This document shows, piece after piece, positions 9,439 through 18,266 of a stretch of DNA of 64,000 bases. The DNA comes from Ktedonospora formicarum. GTDB lineage: Bacteria > Chloroflexota > Ktedonobacteria > Ktedonobacterales > Ktedonobacteraceae. Position 1 is the first letter of the stretch; each line of letters starts with the position of its first letter. Location: positions 186,001 to 250,000 of the forward strand of contig NZ_BNJF01000001.1 of assembly GCF_016587355.1 (NCBI RefSeq), in the 5' to 3' direction. Below the pieces are notes generated by a model that did no database searches, had not been told where the DNA came from, and saw only the letters and a list, made by a program, of their open reading frames with translations. Both the position numbers and the translations under genes were made by a program.

Positions 9439-9472
9439 TGCAGTGCATACTTCTTGCTTCACTGCATTTTTT
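9439..9472 (+). terminator. Intrinsic terminator in a divergent intergenic region
   Basis: TGCAGTG (9439-9445) pairs with CACTGCA (9460-9466) and is followed directly by six Ts: a textbook rho-independent terminator on the plus strand. It is enclosed by an outer 8-bp helix (9405-9412 with 9474-9481). No plus-strand gene lies upstream, so it either ends a small RNA or acts as an attenuator in the leader of the epimerase gene at 9629. Confidence 0.65.
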
Positions 9473-9628
9473 AAGCGGGCACCCAAGCTACAAAATTCGG
9501 GCAATTCCTCGAGACAAAAAATCGGCGTCACGTAGTTGTCACGTTTTCGTGAACTCACTTGTCTCCTTTCTGGAAGCGCTTAGAAAGAGATCTCTCCAAA
9601 AAAGAGAAGCAAAATAAAAAGGAACAAT

Positions 9629-10567
9629 ATGATGAACATTTTTGTCACAGGTGCAACTGGTGTCCTCGGAACATCTCTGGTGCCTAGATTAGTTGAAGCA
9701 GGATACACGGTTTCGGCAATGAGCCGCACTGAGGAGAATGATGAACGCCTGCGACGTGCAGGGGCGCATCCGGTACGGGTTAACCTCTTTGATGTTGAAG
9801 CACTCAAGCAGGTATTGGTAGGTCACGAGGCCATCTACCACCTGGCAACGAAAATCCCCCCAGTGACGCAGATGGGACGGAGTTCGGCCTGGCTGGAAAA
9901 TGATCGCCTGCGTCGTGATGGTGCTCGCAACCTTGTCGAAGCCACGCTGGCGATAGGCACAATCCAGACAATCATTTATCCCAGTTTCGATTTTCTCTAT
10001 CCAAGCAGTGGCGACACCTGGTTGGATGCCCAAACGACGCCCATCAAAACAGCGACCCTTTCCTCAACCGTCGAGGCTGAAGAGGCTGTGGCGCGCTTCG
10101 CGGCGAGCGATCCGTCCAGACGCCGCGGGATCTCACTGCGTCTGGGCTCATTTTACGGGCCGGAAGCACCTTCAAGCTGGGAAATGTTGAATCTGGCGCG
10201 CAAAGGGTTTGGTGCTTTTCCCGGTGCAAGTACTGGCTATCTCCCGCAAGTCTGGTTGCAGGATGCCATCAACGCTCTCTTGCTTGCGTTGACGGAACCG
10301 GTACCTTCCGGCATCTATGACATTGTTGATGATGAGCCTGTAACGCGCGCACAAATGTACACCATCCTTGCTCACGCTGTCGGTCGTAAACGTCTGCTGG
10401 CCCTGCCCGATCTGCTGATGCGCCTGATGACGGGAGCCAAGTATGCCGATACCAGCCGTAGTCTACGCATCTCCAATCATTTATTCAAGGCCGTCAGTAG
10501 CTGGCAACCCATTGTCCCCGATGCGCGAATAGGTTGGGATATGATGGCACAGAAGCAGAACAAATAG
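9629..10567 (+). CDS. NAD-dependent epimerase/dehydratase family protein
   Basis: A 312-residue extended short-chain dehydrogenase/reductase. The Rossmann dinucleotide motif FVTGATGVLG is at residues 5-14, followed by a basic R-T-E-E region and the DVEAL...GHEAIYHLAT segment typical of the family. The usual YxxxK active-site pair is not evident: the expected position reads around SSTVEAEEAVAR, so this may be a non-canonical or atypical reductase. AAGGA precedes the start; the second Met (9632) is equally possible. A 90-nt gap separates it from the DoxX gene on the same strand, so co-transcription is plausible. Confidence 0.8.
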   Translation: MMNIFVTGATGVLGTSLVPRLVEAGYTVSAMSRTEENDERLRRAGAHPVRVNLFDVEALKQVLVGHEAIYHLATKIPPVTQMGRSSAWLENDRLRRDGARNLVEATLAIGTIQTIIYPSFDFLYPSSGDTWLDAQTTPIKTATLSSTVEAEEAVARFAASDPSRRRGISLRLGSFYGPEAPSSWEMLNLARKGFGAFPGASTGYLPQVWLQDAINALLLALTEPVPSGIYDIVDDEPVTRAQMYTILAHAVGRKRLLALPDLLMRLMTGAKYADTSRSLRISNHLFKAVSSWQPIVPDARIGWDMMAQKQNK

Positions 10568-10657
10568 TGTTAAAGCTGCTCATAAAATGGGCGAATCGTT
10601 AAAAAACTTACAATGCCGTGCCCGGAAGGGCCGAGGTAACCATCAAGGAGAGAACTT

Positions 10658-11023
10658 ATGAACCTCACTCTATGGATCATCGCTAGCCTGCTAGCCGCTG
10701 TCTTCCTTTTCGCGGGCGCGAACAAGGTATTCATTCCTCAGGAGAAACTAGCCAAGGCTCCCGGCGGGGGATGGGTCTTGCAGTTCAGCGCTGGCTTCGT
10801 CAAGGCTCTTGGAGCAGTCGAGATCCTGGGCGCCGTCGGCCTGATCCTGCCCGCCCTGCTTGGCACCTCACCGATCCTGGTACCGTTGGCGGCCGTTGGT
10901 CTGGCGTTGATCATGGTTGGTGCGGCGACCGTGGAATTCCGCCGTCACGAGTACAAGCACATGCTGTTGAACCTGGCCTATCTCACCCTGACCGCCTTTG
11001 TGGCGTGGGGCCGCTTCTGGTAA
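10658..11023 (+). CDS. DoxX family membrane protein
   Basis: A 121-residue small integral membrane protein with four hydrophobic segments. The start (LWIIASLLAAVFLFAGANKVFIP) and the middle (VEILGAVGLILPALLG) match the DoxX/DoxD-like family, whose members are linked to quinone or thiosulfate redox chemistry and to oxidative-stress complexes in other bacteria. Function here is unknown. A strong AAGGAGAG box lies 6-7 nt upstream of the ATG. A terminator follows at 11058. Confidence 0.8.
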   Translation: MNLTLWIIASLLAAVFLFAGANKVFIPQEKLAKAPGGGWVLQFSAGFVKALGAVEILGAVGLILPALLGTSPILVPLAAVGLALIMVGAATVEFRRHEYKHMLLNLAYLTLTAFVAWGRFW

Positions 11024-11057
11024 ATGACAACGAAAATGCGTGGCTGTGCATCTCTGT

Positions 11058-11109
11058 GTCGAACCTCCGGGTCAAAAAAAGAGCCCCGAAGGTTCGACCT
11101 CATTTTTTC
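11058..11109 (+). terminator. Intrinsic terminator after DoxX
   Basis: A stem of 9 bp plus 4 bp, interrupted by one mismatch (11058-11071 with 11084-11098), is followed by a T-rich tract ending in six Ts at about 11103-11108. It lies between the converging DoxX and MaoC genes and overlaps the last codons of the latter. Confidence 0.8.
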
Positions 11110-11633
11110 TCTTCCTGCTTATGCTCCCTAGATGGATCTTCCGGCGGAAGGCGAGGAATATTGGGGGCTTTTCCGCGCTTGTAGACCATGATGACGCGCT
11201 TGAAGGTAATCACAACCTTGCCGTTCTGGTTGTAGCCAGTGGTGCGCACAGTCACAATGCCAACATCAGGGCGTGATTGAGATTCACGCGTTTGGAACAC
11301 CTCAGACTGGGAGTAAATGGTATCACCCTCGAAGACTGGATTGGGCAACCGAACCTCGTCCCAACCCAGGTTGGCAAAGACGTTCTGCGAGATATCGGTC
11401 ACACTCTGTCCCGTAACCAGCGCCAGAGTAAAGGTTGAGTCGACAAGCGGCTTACCAAAGCTGGTTTGCGCCGCATAGTGGTGGTCAAAGTGAATGGGAG
11501 CGGTATTCTGGGTCAGCAAAGAAAACCACATATTGTCCGTCGTCGTCACCGTTCGCCCCAGGGGATGCTGGTAGACATCTCCCACCTCAAAGTCCTCGTA
11601 GAAGCGACCCCTCCAGCCCTCTTTCGTCGCCAT
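11100..11633 (-). CDS. MaoC-like dehydratase (hot-dog fold)
   Basis: A 177-residue hydratase-family protein that would add water to, or remove it from, a CoA-thioester. The hydratase motif is visible as NTAPIHFDHHYAAQT, with Asp and His as the expected catalytic pair (the usual consensus is N-x-x-P-x-H-x-D), then FGKPLVDSTFTLALVTG. The N-terminal FYEDFEVGDVYQHPLGRTVT matches the usual start of MaoC-type (mesaconyl-CoA hydratase-like) proteins. I prefer ATG 11631-11633 over an upstream Met because it begins just before this conserved part and has an AGGGGG box. It is monocistronic as far as can be seen. Confidence 0.85.
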   Translation of the reverse strand: MATKEGWRGRFYEDFEVGDVYQHPLGRTVTTTDNMWFSLLTQNTAPIHFDHHYAAQTSFGKPLVDSTFTLALVTGQSVTDISQNVFANLGWDEVRLPNPVFEGDTIYSQSEVFQTRESQSRPDVGIVTVRTTGYNQNGKVVITFKRVIMVYKRGKAPNIPRLPPEDPSREHKQEEKK

Positions 11634-11986
11634 GAGTGCTTTTCCCCCTTTTTGGTTATGAGCTATCCTCTCTATTCTACGATATGACAAGCGTCACTAT
11701 ATATGCCACAAAGGGCGCGGCAAGTTCTTTTGCGTGAGGCCGAAATCTCCATTGCTCAAGCACCAAGGACCTGATGCATTACTGCGTATGACAGATCGAT
11801 TGGGAAATGATCTCTTGTAGCAGGAAGGGATTGGGTAACATAAGCTGCTCTCATTGGTGTCTCCAATTTTCAGAGGTAGCAATACATGATTTCAGCTTCT
11901 GCTTCTGTCAACTCATCATTGGACAAAGCATCATCGCATGGTGAGTTGAAAGAAGCAGCGAACTCTGATGGTGAGTACGGAACGTG
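11634..11986. other. Intergenic region
   Basis: About 350 nt upstream of the MaoC gene and downstream of oligoendopeptidase F. I see no gene. The frame of the peptidase stays open for about 33 codons past its TAA, but no start codon is available, so this is not counted. Confidence 0.4.
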
Positions 11987-13798
11987 TTACTCCATAGCGC
12001 TCGTCAGTTGTTCAAGTCGCTCAACATAATCAGCCAGCACTGTAAAGGTGGCCTCGATTGGCTCAGGTGTACGCAGATCGACGCCTGCCTGCTGAAGTAC
12101 ATCCAGTGGATAAAGTGCATTGCCAGTGCGCAAAAATGCAAGGTAGCGTTCAACCGCTTGAGGCTGGGAGGCGAGTATTGAACGCGCCAGGGCGTTTGCA
12201 GCAGCAATACCTGTTGTGTACTGGAAGACATAGAAGTTCGCATATAAATGGCCAAAGGTTGCCCAGGTAATGCCATCACGTGCGGCATCCACTTCAACCT
12301 CACTGCCGTAGCCCTCTGCCAGGAAATCAGCAAAAAGACCATTGAGGATATCGGCGGTCAGAGCCTCGCCGCGCTCCACACGCTCATACATTTCCAACTC
12401 AAGTCGGGCCAAGAGGGGCATAATAAAGTAATAACGATGGAAATTGTTCATGGCCTCATCCAATAACCCAATCTGGAAATCTCGCTCAAGGCGTGTGCGC
12501 AACAGGTGCGCCCGTACCATTGCCTGGTGAAAGTTGGAAGCGGTCTCAGCCACAAACATCGAATAATCGCTGTATACAAGCGGCTGTGTCTGCCAGGTTA
12601 GATAAGAATGCATCGAGTGCCCAAGTTCGTGCGCCAGAGTGCTCATGCCTTTCAGAGAGTCATCATAGCTCATAAAGATAAAAGGATGTGTTCCTGGACT
12701 GCCAGAGGAGAATGCCCCAAGGCGTTTGCCTTGATTGGGATAGATATCCACCCAGCGTTCTTGCAGACACCCCCGGCGCAGAATCTGTATATACTCATCA
12801 CCGAGTGGCTGAAGTCCTTCAGCAATTAAATCTACTGCCTGTGTATAAGGCAAAGCAGGCAATTGCGTGGTCAACGGCGAATAAAGATCGTAGGTATGGA
12901 GCGTTTTGTATCCCAACACACGCCGCCGCAGCGCCCAGTAGCGATGCCAGGTAGATAGATTCCGGCGAAAGGTATCAATCACATTGTGATACACCTCCAC
13001 AGGGATATGGTCAACCGCGAGCCGCGCTTCCAAGGCAGAACGATAACCATGCGCACGCGCAAAAAAGATATTCTGCTTTATCTGGCCCTCCAGGTTATGA
13101 GCCAGGGTCTTTTTGAAGGCCAGATAGCCATCATGGTAATTTTCCCAGGCTGTGCGGCGCGTCTCCCGGTCCGTACTGGACCAAAGTGTGACAGTCGTCC
13201 CCTGAGCCACTGGATACTCCTCGCCAGTACTCGATGTTGCGGACTGAAAGCGGATCTCGGCGCCGGTCAGAGATCTCATCACACTATGGGTTGTCGTAAA
13301 AGGATCGTTAAGCGCGCCCAATAGCTCTTCAATCTCAGGCGAGCGTACATGGGCCTGCAATCGCAGAAGATCCTCTAAATAATGTGTATACGCAGCCAGG
13401 CGTGAATCTGAGTTAGCCCACTGCGAGAGCTTTTCTGCGCCATTCGCCAGAAGCTCTGGTTTGATAAAGGCCAGCGCCGCGCTCACCTGTCCATTGAGCG
13501 TCGCTGCTCTGCTGATCAGAGCCGTCGCCTCTTCATTGCTGGTATCAACGCTCGTCAAAAGCTCAGCATACATAGATAACTTCTGGGCGCGCGTGGTGAC
13601 CTGAAAGTATGCATCTAGCACCTCAGCCATGATTGTGGGTTCATTCAGCTTTCCATGATACTTTTCAAAAGCAGGCAATTCCATTTGCACTTGCTGATAT
13701 TCAGCTTCCCATGCCGCTGTATTGGGAAATACACTGGCAATATCCCAGGTATCCTCCTGACGTTGAGCGCTTCGTGGGGGAAGAATAATCTTTGGCAT
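11987..13798 (-). CDS. pepF: Oligoendopeptidase F (M3 family)
   Basis: A 603-residue cytosolic zinc metallopeptidase that cleaves short oligopeptides. The zinc signature HELGH begins at residue 390, followed by SMHSYLTWQTQPLVYSDY, and a downstream Glu in FVAETASNF would be the third zinc ligand. The N-terminal helical part (WDIASVFPNTAAWEAEY) is the family's usual start. Length matches PepF. I chose ATG 13796-13798 at MPKIIL, with AAAGG about 11 nt upstream; the open frame reaches 63 nt further up. No partner gene is near. Confidence 0.92.
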   Translation of the reverse strand: MPKIILPPRSAQRQEDTWDIASVFPNTAAWEAEYQQVQMELPAFEKYHGKLNEPTIMAEVLDAYFQVTTRAQKLSMYAELLTSVDTSNEEATALISRAATLNGQVSAALAFIKPELLANGAEKLSQWANSDSRLAAYTHYLEDLLRLQAHVRSPEIEELLGALNDPFTTTHSVMRSLTGAEIRFQSATSSTGEEYPVAQGTTVTLWSSTDRETRRTAWENYHDGYLAFKKTLAHNLEGQIKQNIFFARAHGYRSALEARLAVDHIPVEVYHNVIDTFRRNLSTWHRYWALRRRVLGYKTLHTYDLYSPLTTQLPALPYTQAVDLIAEGLQPLGDEYIQILRRGCLQERWVDIYPNQGKRLGAFSSGSPGTHPFIFMSYDDSLKGMSTLAHELGHSMHSYLTWQTQPLVYSDYSMFVAETASNFHQAMVRAHLLRTRLERDFQIGLLDEAMNNFHRYYFIMPLLARLELEMYERVERGEALTADILNGLFADFLAEGYGSEVEVDAARDGITWATFGHLYANFYVFQYTTGIAAANALARSILASQPQAVERYLAFLRTGNALYPLDVLQQAGVDLRTPEPIEATFTVLADYVERLEQLTSAME

Positions 13799-14369
13799 TT
13801 GGTCTGTTACCTTTCTGTTTGTAGAATTGACCCGATAAAAGATAGAGGCCTTCCGTAACATTCGTACGCGCTAAAGTACATGCATTTTGAACTTCTTTGG
13901 AATACGACACCAGAAGCTATTTTCTCACGAAGAGCCACGTCCAATGTGTTTCAATAACGCGTGAGTTGCGGCTATTTCATACAAAGAGGTCGAAATCAAT
14001 CTCGAACAGGGACATTAACGACACGTGCGAAAAAAAGTCTCACCGCGTACTTCCTATTCCGACGCAACCGCGATGACCGCAATCTCAACCAGAACTCTTC
14101 TCAACCAAGCATTCGTACCTCTACCAGTGTACTGGCTGGATGAATGGAAGGAATCATATTGTAATCATGAGCTTCACGCGGAATGAGACGCAGGGACATA
14201 CCCAACAAGGAGACATTCTCCCTGGCTACGTGAGTAAATCTAAGATATACTCATCTACTGGTAACTTTTTAAACAGGTGGTTCATTCCCTGAGAAAAATA
14301 ACTTGCTCCTTTTAGAGCCTATCTGATGTATATGTTCCTCTCCGAAGGAACTTTCAAGAAAGGGATAAC
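13799..14369. other. Intergenic region with possible RidA-like remnant
   Basis: About 570 nt. On the minus strand around 14045-14200 the frame reads ...DYNMIPSIHPASTLVEVR, then after one shift of frame LVEIAVIAVASE and a stop. P-A-S-T-L-V-E-V and V-E-I-x-x-I-A-V are typical of the C-terminus of RidA/YjgF proteins, so a broken remnant is possible. Nothing else is evident; an AAAGGG box for the next gene lies at its right end. Confidence 0.3.
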
Positions 14370-15249
14370 ATGAACATCGCTATTTTTTCAGATTTGCATG
14401 GTCGATTGCTCCTTGCCTTTCAGCTTTGTCGACGGTGGCAGAGAGAGACGGGAGAAAATATCGACTTGATCTTACAGGCTGGCGACGTAGGAGCGTTTTC
14501 TGATGTGCAGAGGCTAGATAAAGCCACTCGCAGGTATGCTGAACAAGATCCAACGGAACTCGGATTTCTCGAACATTTCCGCCATTATGACTCTGCTGTA
14601 GACAAGGTGCTCGCCGGAACCACTTGCCCATGATTTTTGTACGAGGCAATCACGAAGATCATCTCTGGCTCGATGAACTGGAGCAGCAGAGCGAGGAGCC
14701 CATCATTCCTATTGATGCCTACAAACGTGTGTACCATTTGAAAACAGGTCAGCCCTGGATATTTCAGAAAGGGAACGAGCAGGTCACGATACTGGGTATT
14801 GGGCGGATTGCAGCCCCTACAGGAGAAGAGAACCTGCGACAAGGCAAGTATCTTCAGGAATATGAAGTAGAACGTCTCTATCAACTGCCACAACAACCTC
14901 TTAATATTCTGCTGACCCATGACGCTCGTCCCGATTTTGTGCTCTTGGAACGCGGGGTGAAAAGCAAAGGGAGTACTGGGATGGAAGAGATCAAAGACAT
15001 TCTGGACAGTTATCGACCCCCATATCATTTTTTTGGACACTATGGAGGGCCGCCCAGGTGCGCACCGATAGCAATGGCAGAACGCTTTCAGTAAAATTGG
15101 CAGACCTCCATTGGGAACGCGGCACTTCGGTGCTTGAAAAAGGATCAATGGGGCTCTTACGCTGGCAAAATCAGGAACTCCATTCCTTTACAGTACTCGA
15201 CGATCCCTGGTTGAAAACATATAACATCCACACATGGCGTTACCTCTAA
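14370..15249 (+). pseudogene. Metallophosphoesterase, two frameshifts
   Basis: Three consecutive reading frames encode one calcineurin-like phosphoesterase of about 293 residues. Segment 1 (14370-14633) has the metal motifs IFSDLHGR and AGDVG; segment 2 (from about 14627) has the RGNHED and TH-D-A motifs; segment 3 (from about 15058 to 15249) has the C-terminal strands after FGHYGG. Each shift is restored by adding one C to a CCC run, near 14628 and near 15055. The conserved metal-binding residues are therefore all present, and the gene may be intact if the two runs are miscalled. AAAGGG lies 6 nt before the ATG. The cupin gene follows 63 nt downstream, in the same frame as segment 3. Confidence 0.75.
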
Positions 15250-15312
15250 ATCAGTCAAGCTATTCAGGTCGATGTCCAGATCTACCAAGTCCCTCATATC
15301 GTCAAGGGGCCT

Positions 15313-15809
15313 ATGGCTGAAGACGGTCTGCTCATCCCTAAGTGGAAGGATGAAGAGGCGACACCAGTGACAATTGTAGCGCCAGAGGAGCGTAAAGCGG
15401 TCATTCTCACTGGTGCACAAACAAAGAACATGATCTCCATGATTAGCTTTACCAATACACCAGGCAACTTCAATGCGTTACACTACCATACTCGTGAAGA
15501 TGAGATCTGGCATATCATTGATGGCGAGTGGGAATTTCAGGTCAACGGAAAGGTCCATCGTGGGAAAGCAATGGGGGAGACACCGTGTTTGGGTCACGCT
15601 ATCTCCCCCATTGCTTTCGAAATGCAGGAGATACAATAGGCCATCTGATCATCATTTATACGCCTGCTGGAAATGAACGGTTCTTCTTGCAACTCGATGA
15701 GTGGACAGAGCATGGTGTCGATATTACCTTTGAGAAGATCAAAACTCTAGCAGATAGTATGGGAAACTATCTGGTTCCACAAGAAGCCCATGGTGCCCAA
15801 GAGCAGTAA
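15313..15809 (+). pseudogene. Cupin-domain protein, frameshifted
   Basis: A single-domain cupin of about 163 residues broken into two frames (15313 to about 15570 and about 15576-15809). The first half has the cupin motif 1 as HYHTREDEIWHIIDGEWEF; the second has motif 2 as YLPHCFRNAGD. Removing five bases (ATGGG at 15571-15575) restores KAGDTVFG, the canonical turn of the family; adding one G also restores the frame but leaves a longer turn. The lesion lies in the left arm of a perfect 17-bp inverted repeat. The chosen ATG follows the phosphoesterase stop by 63 nt, with AAGGGG close by. Small cupins may be isomerases, dioxygenases or sugar-binding proteins. Confidence 0.7.
15564..15618. repeat. 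17-bp inverted repeat inside the cupin gene
   Basis: Positions 15564-15580 and 15602-15618 are perfect reverse complements around a 21-nt loop. The right arm encodes the conserved LPHCF motif; the left arm contains the frameshift. A left arm copied from the right arm by template switching would explain the lesion. Confidence 0.85.
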
Positions 15810-15998
15810 ACACTCAGCAAGACGTACAGAGGATTCGTCCAGTTGCTTCTCCTATCATTCTTAACTGGGCAGATCCTCAGCTTCCTCACAAACCTCTCGT
15901 CATCTGTATACCAGGATTTGAGGCGAGCAAATCGCTCCCTGCTGACGCGAAGGCAAATAGGCTAACCCCAACCTTAGCCGCCAACAAAATTGGGGGTT

Positions 15999-16057
15999 GA
16001 AGACATGTATAACTATCGCGCTAATGGGTATTAACAGCGATAGTTATACATGTCTTC
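15999..16057. repeat. 21-bp-arm hairpin between cupin and LysR genes
   Basis: Arms 15999-16019 and 16037-16057 are perfect reverse complements with a 17-nt loop. It lies between converging genes and is probably a bidirectional transcript end. No T-run follows. Confidence 0.75.
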
Positions 16058-16076
16058 GTAAGGTACTGGGTCTCCT

Positions 16077-17044
16077 TCATAACGTTGAAGAGAAAGGCGA
16101 TTCTTGTGGAAGACTGGCCTTTCCATGTTCCACCTCTTCGTCTTGCCGGGATAGAGGTATCTCTTCTTGGAGACGTGTTCGTAAAAGAGTCAAGAGAGTA
16201 CCCAGAGCGCGGCCAGGGGAACGAATTTCTGGCAGAAAAACGAGGCCAATTGTCAGGCGCAGGTCTACACCATGAAGTTCTCGTATCACTGTTTGAGGAA
16301 GCGGTGGACTAGCTGCCGCACGTGGAATGATTGCAATTCCTAACCCTCCCTGAACCGCTCGTTTCAGCACTTCAATACTCCCCATTTCAATGCCTGAGAA
16401 AGGGTTGCTCCCTTGTGAGAGCAATGCGGTTTCAATCATTGCCCGATATGCACATCCTCGCTCGGTCAATAAGATCCGTTGCTCAAGAAGGTCTATAGAA
16501 GAAAGGTGGTCTCTGTTTGCTAACGGATGGGCTTCAGGAAGCAACACGGTCAGCGGCTCACTAAAGAGTGGTTCAAAGATTAATCCCATATGGGGATCAG
16601 GAGGAGTACAAATCCCCACATCTAAGGATCCTGCTGCAACCCTCTGGCTAATGACTTGTGTGCCACCAACCTCAAGCGTCAGGTGAAGCTTTGAGTGTGT
16701 TTGACAAAACTGCACCAGAAGAGGCGTTAAACGTAGGCTTGCTGTTGGTTCAATGGCTCCAATACGCAGATGTCCAGCCTCCCAGCGACGACGTCTTTCA
16801 GTGCCAGTTGCAAGGAGATCGCACGCTGCATGAGCGTGTCAGACTGTTCTTGTAATGCGCGCCCTGCTTCGGTCAATTGGACGTGTTTGCCCCGACGAAC
16901 AAACAATTTCACCCCAAGTTCAGCTTCAAGTTGCTGCATATGGACCGTGATAGTTGATTGAGCATATTGTAACTTTTCTGCGGCTTGGACAAAGCTTCCC
17001 TCCTTCACGATGGCTTGAAAAGACTCCAGATGCCGTAATTCCAT
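16077..17044 (-). pseudogene. LysR-type regulator, frameshifted
   Basis: A LysR family regulator of about 322 residues in two frames. The N-terminal part (17044 down to about 16784) begins ELRHLESFQAIVKEGSF and contains the helix-turn-helix A-A-E-K-L...QSTITVHMQQLEAELGVKLF. The effector domain (from about 16780 down to 16077) has GTQVISQRVAAGSLDVGI, GLGIAIIPRAA and the usual two-lobe layout. Adding one G to the GGG run at 16781-16783 (complement) gives VAGEAGHLRIGAIEP, exactly the expected hinge, so the break is a single base loss. It is divergent from an alpha/beta hydrolase, its likely target. Confidence 0.8.
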
Positions 17045-17091
17045 CCGCCTTCTCCTATTATCGATGAAAATGAATAGAATGTTCAAATAAT

Positions 17092-17109
17092 TTATATTGA
17101 CAAATATAA
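17092..17109. promoter_or_regulatory. Candidate LysR-type operator
   Basis: TTATATT and AATATAA form a perfect 7-bp inverted repeat around four bases in the divergent region between the LysR gene and the hydrolase. It contains the T-N11-A pattern expected of LysR-type boxes. Low sequence complexity weakens the case. Confidence 0.4.
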
Positions 17110-17209
17110 CACATCGGATTACAGTGGAAAAGAAGTTTGGGAAGAACGGCATCCATACACCAATCTCCCAAAGCGTACTTAAAAAGATAGAAAAAAAGAG
17201 GTTGTATCT

Positions 17210-18046
17210 ATGCTGGCTGATGTACTCTGTCACGATGTTTCTCCTCTCGATGAACAGTATCCTGCGACCCTCATTCCTCTCACGTTTAACAGTCATGGAC
17301 AACAGCTTGTTGGGCGCATCCTGGTGGCGCAAGGAATAGGGCCACACCCTACCATCCTGCTCTTACATGGCTTTCCTGGAGACGAACAAAACGGTGATCT
17401 GGCTCATATCTTTCGACGGGCTGGCTGGAACGTGATGACCTTCCATTATCGGGGAGCCTGGGGCAGTCAAGGATCTTTCTCTTTTACGCATGTCTTTGAG
17501 GATATTCCCATTGCACTCGACCTGCTTCGGACACATGAGATGCGGGAGCAATGCAGGGTTGATCCTGAGAGGATTGTGCTCATCGGTCACAGCATGGGAG
17601 GCTTTGCCGCGCTGCTCACTGCAGCTAGTGACCCCTCTCTTCATGCTGTTGCCTCACTGGCAGGTTTTCATTTTGGCCCATTTGCCCAGCTCTTACGCCA
17701 GGATGCTTCGTTGCATACATCCATCGTCCGAGACTGGAAGACCTGTCTGCCAGCATTACGCGGTATTTCGGCTGAACAGCTCGTGCAAGAGGTCCTCGAC
17801 CAAGCTGAACAATGGACCCTGGATCAGTGCCTCGATCAACTCTCTCAGCACCGTGTATTCCTGCTTGCAGGCAGCCGAGATACAGTTGCCCCTCCTGATC
17901 TTCATCATACGCCACTCGTGGCTGCCTTAGAACAATGCCCAGCACCTCGCATCCGTTCCGCCATTCTGCACACTGACCATGCCTTTTCTGATGCTCGCGT
18001 GACACTGGCACAACACCTGCTTTCCTGGCTTGATGAGATCAAATGA
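17210..18046 (+). CDS. Alpha/beta hydrolase
   Basis: A 278-residue serine hydrolase of the dienelactone hydrolase/prolyl-oligopeptidase-like alpha/beta fold. The oxyanion HGFPG (residues about 49-53) is followed by FHYRGAWGSQG, the nucleophile elbow GHSMGG (about 125-130), an Asp in SRDTVAPP and a His in DHAFSD. No signal peptide is seen, so it should be cytosolic. An AGAGG site lies 8 nt before the ATG. The gene is divergent from a LysR-type gene, which suggests inducible expression. The substrate ester or amide is unknown. Confidence 0.85.
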   Translation: MLADVLCHDVSPLDEQYPATLIPLTFNSHGQQLVGRILVAQGIGPHPTILLLHGFPGDEQNGDLAHIFRRAGWNVMTFHYRGAWGSQGSFSFTHVFEDIPIALDLLRTHEMREQCRVDPERIVLIGHSMGGFAALLTAASDPSLHAVASLAGFHFGPFAQLLRQDASLHTSIVRDWKTCLPALRGISAEQLVQEVLDQAEQWTLDQCLDQLSQHRVFLLAGSRDTVAPPDLHHTPLVAALEQCPAPRIRSAILHTDHAFSDARVTLAQHLLSWLDEIK

Positions 18047-18115
18047 GAAGCACTTCCAACATATTCTTCGAGCGTTGTTCATGGGACACATGAGACATCA
18101 AGCATCTCACTGATG

Positions 18116-18155
18116 TTGTCTCGCGAGCGGCCTTCATCGTCCGCTCGCGAGACAA
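18116..18155 (+). terminator. Hairpin after the hydrolase
   Basis: TTGTCTCGCGAGCGG (18116-18130) pairs perfectly with 18141-18155 across a 10-nt loop, 70 nt after the hydrolase stop. No T-run, so termination is inferred from stability and position. Confidence 0.6.
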
Positions 18156-18266
18156 GTTCTCGTAGATCTGTTGAATGGACTTCATATTTTTCACCTACTC
18201 CTTGGCTCAATGCTTAAGTCTATTGCGCTAAAAGATGATTTGAGAACATGATGAAAGTGAGAAAAC

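Noticed and set aside
11882..11986. Small peptide (RiPP-like acidic leader) after the PepF gene
   Set aside because: It is the peptidase frame continued past TAA, without a start codon; no modification enzymes near.
15250..15312. Phosphoesterase-cupin fusion by stop read-through
   Set aside because: The frames agree by chance after the frameshift; an ATG and ribosome-like site are available for the cupin.
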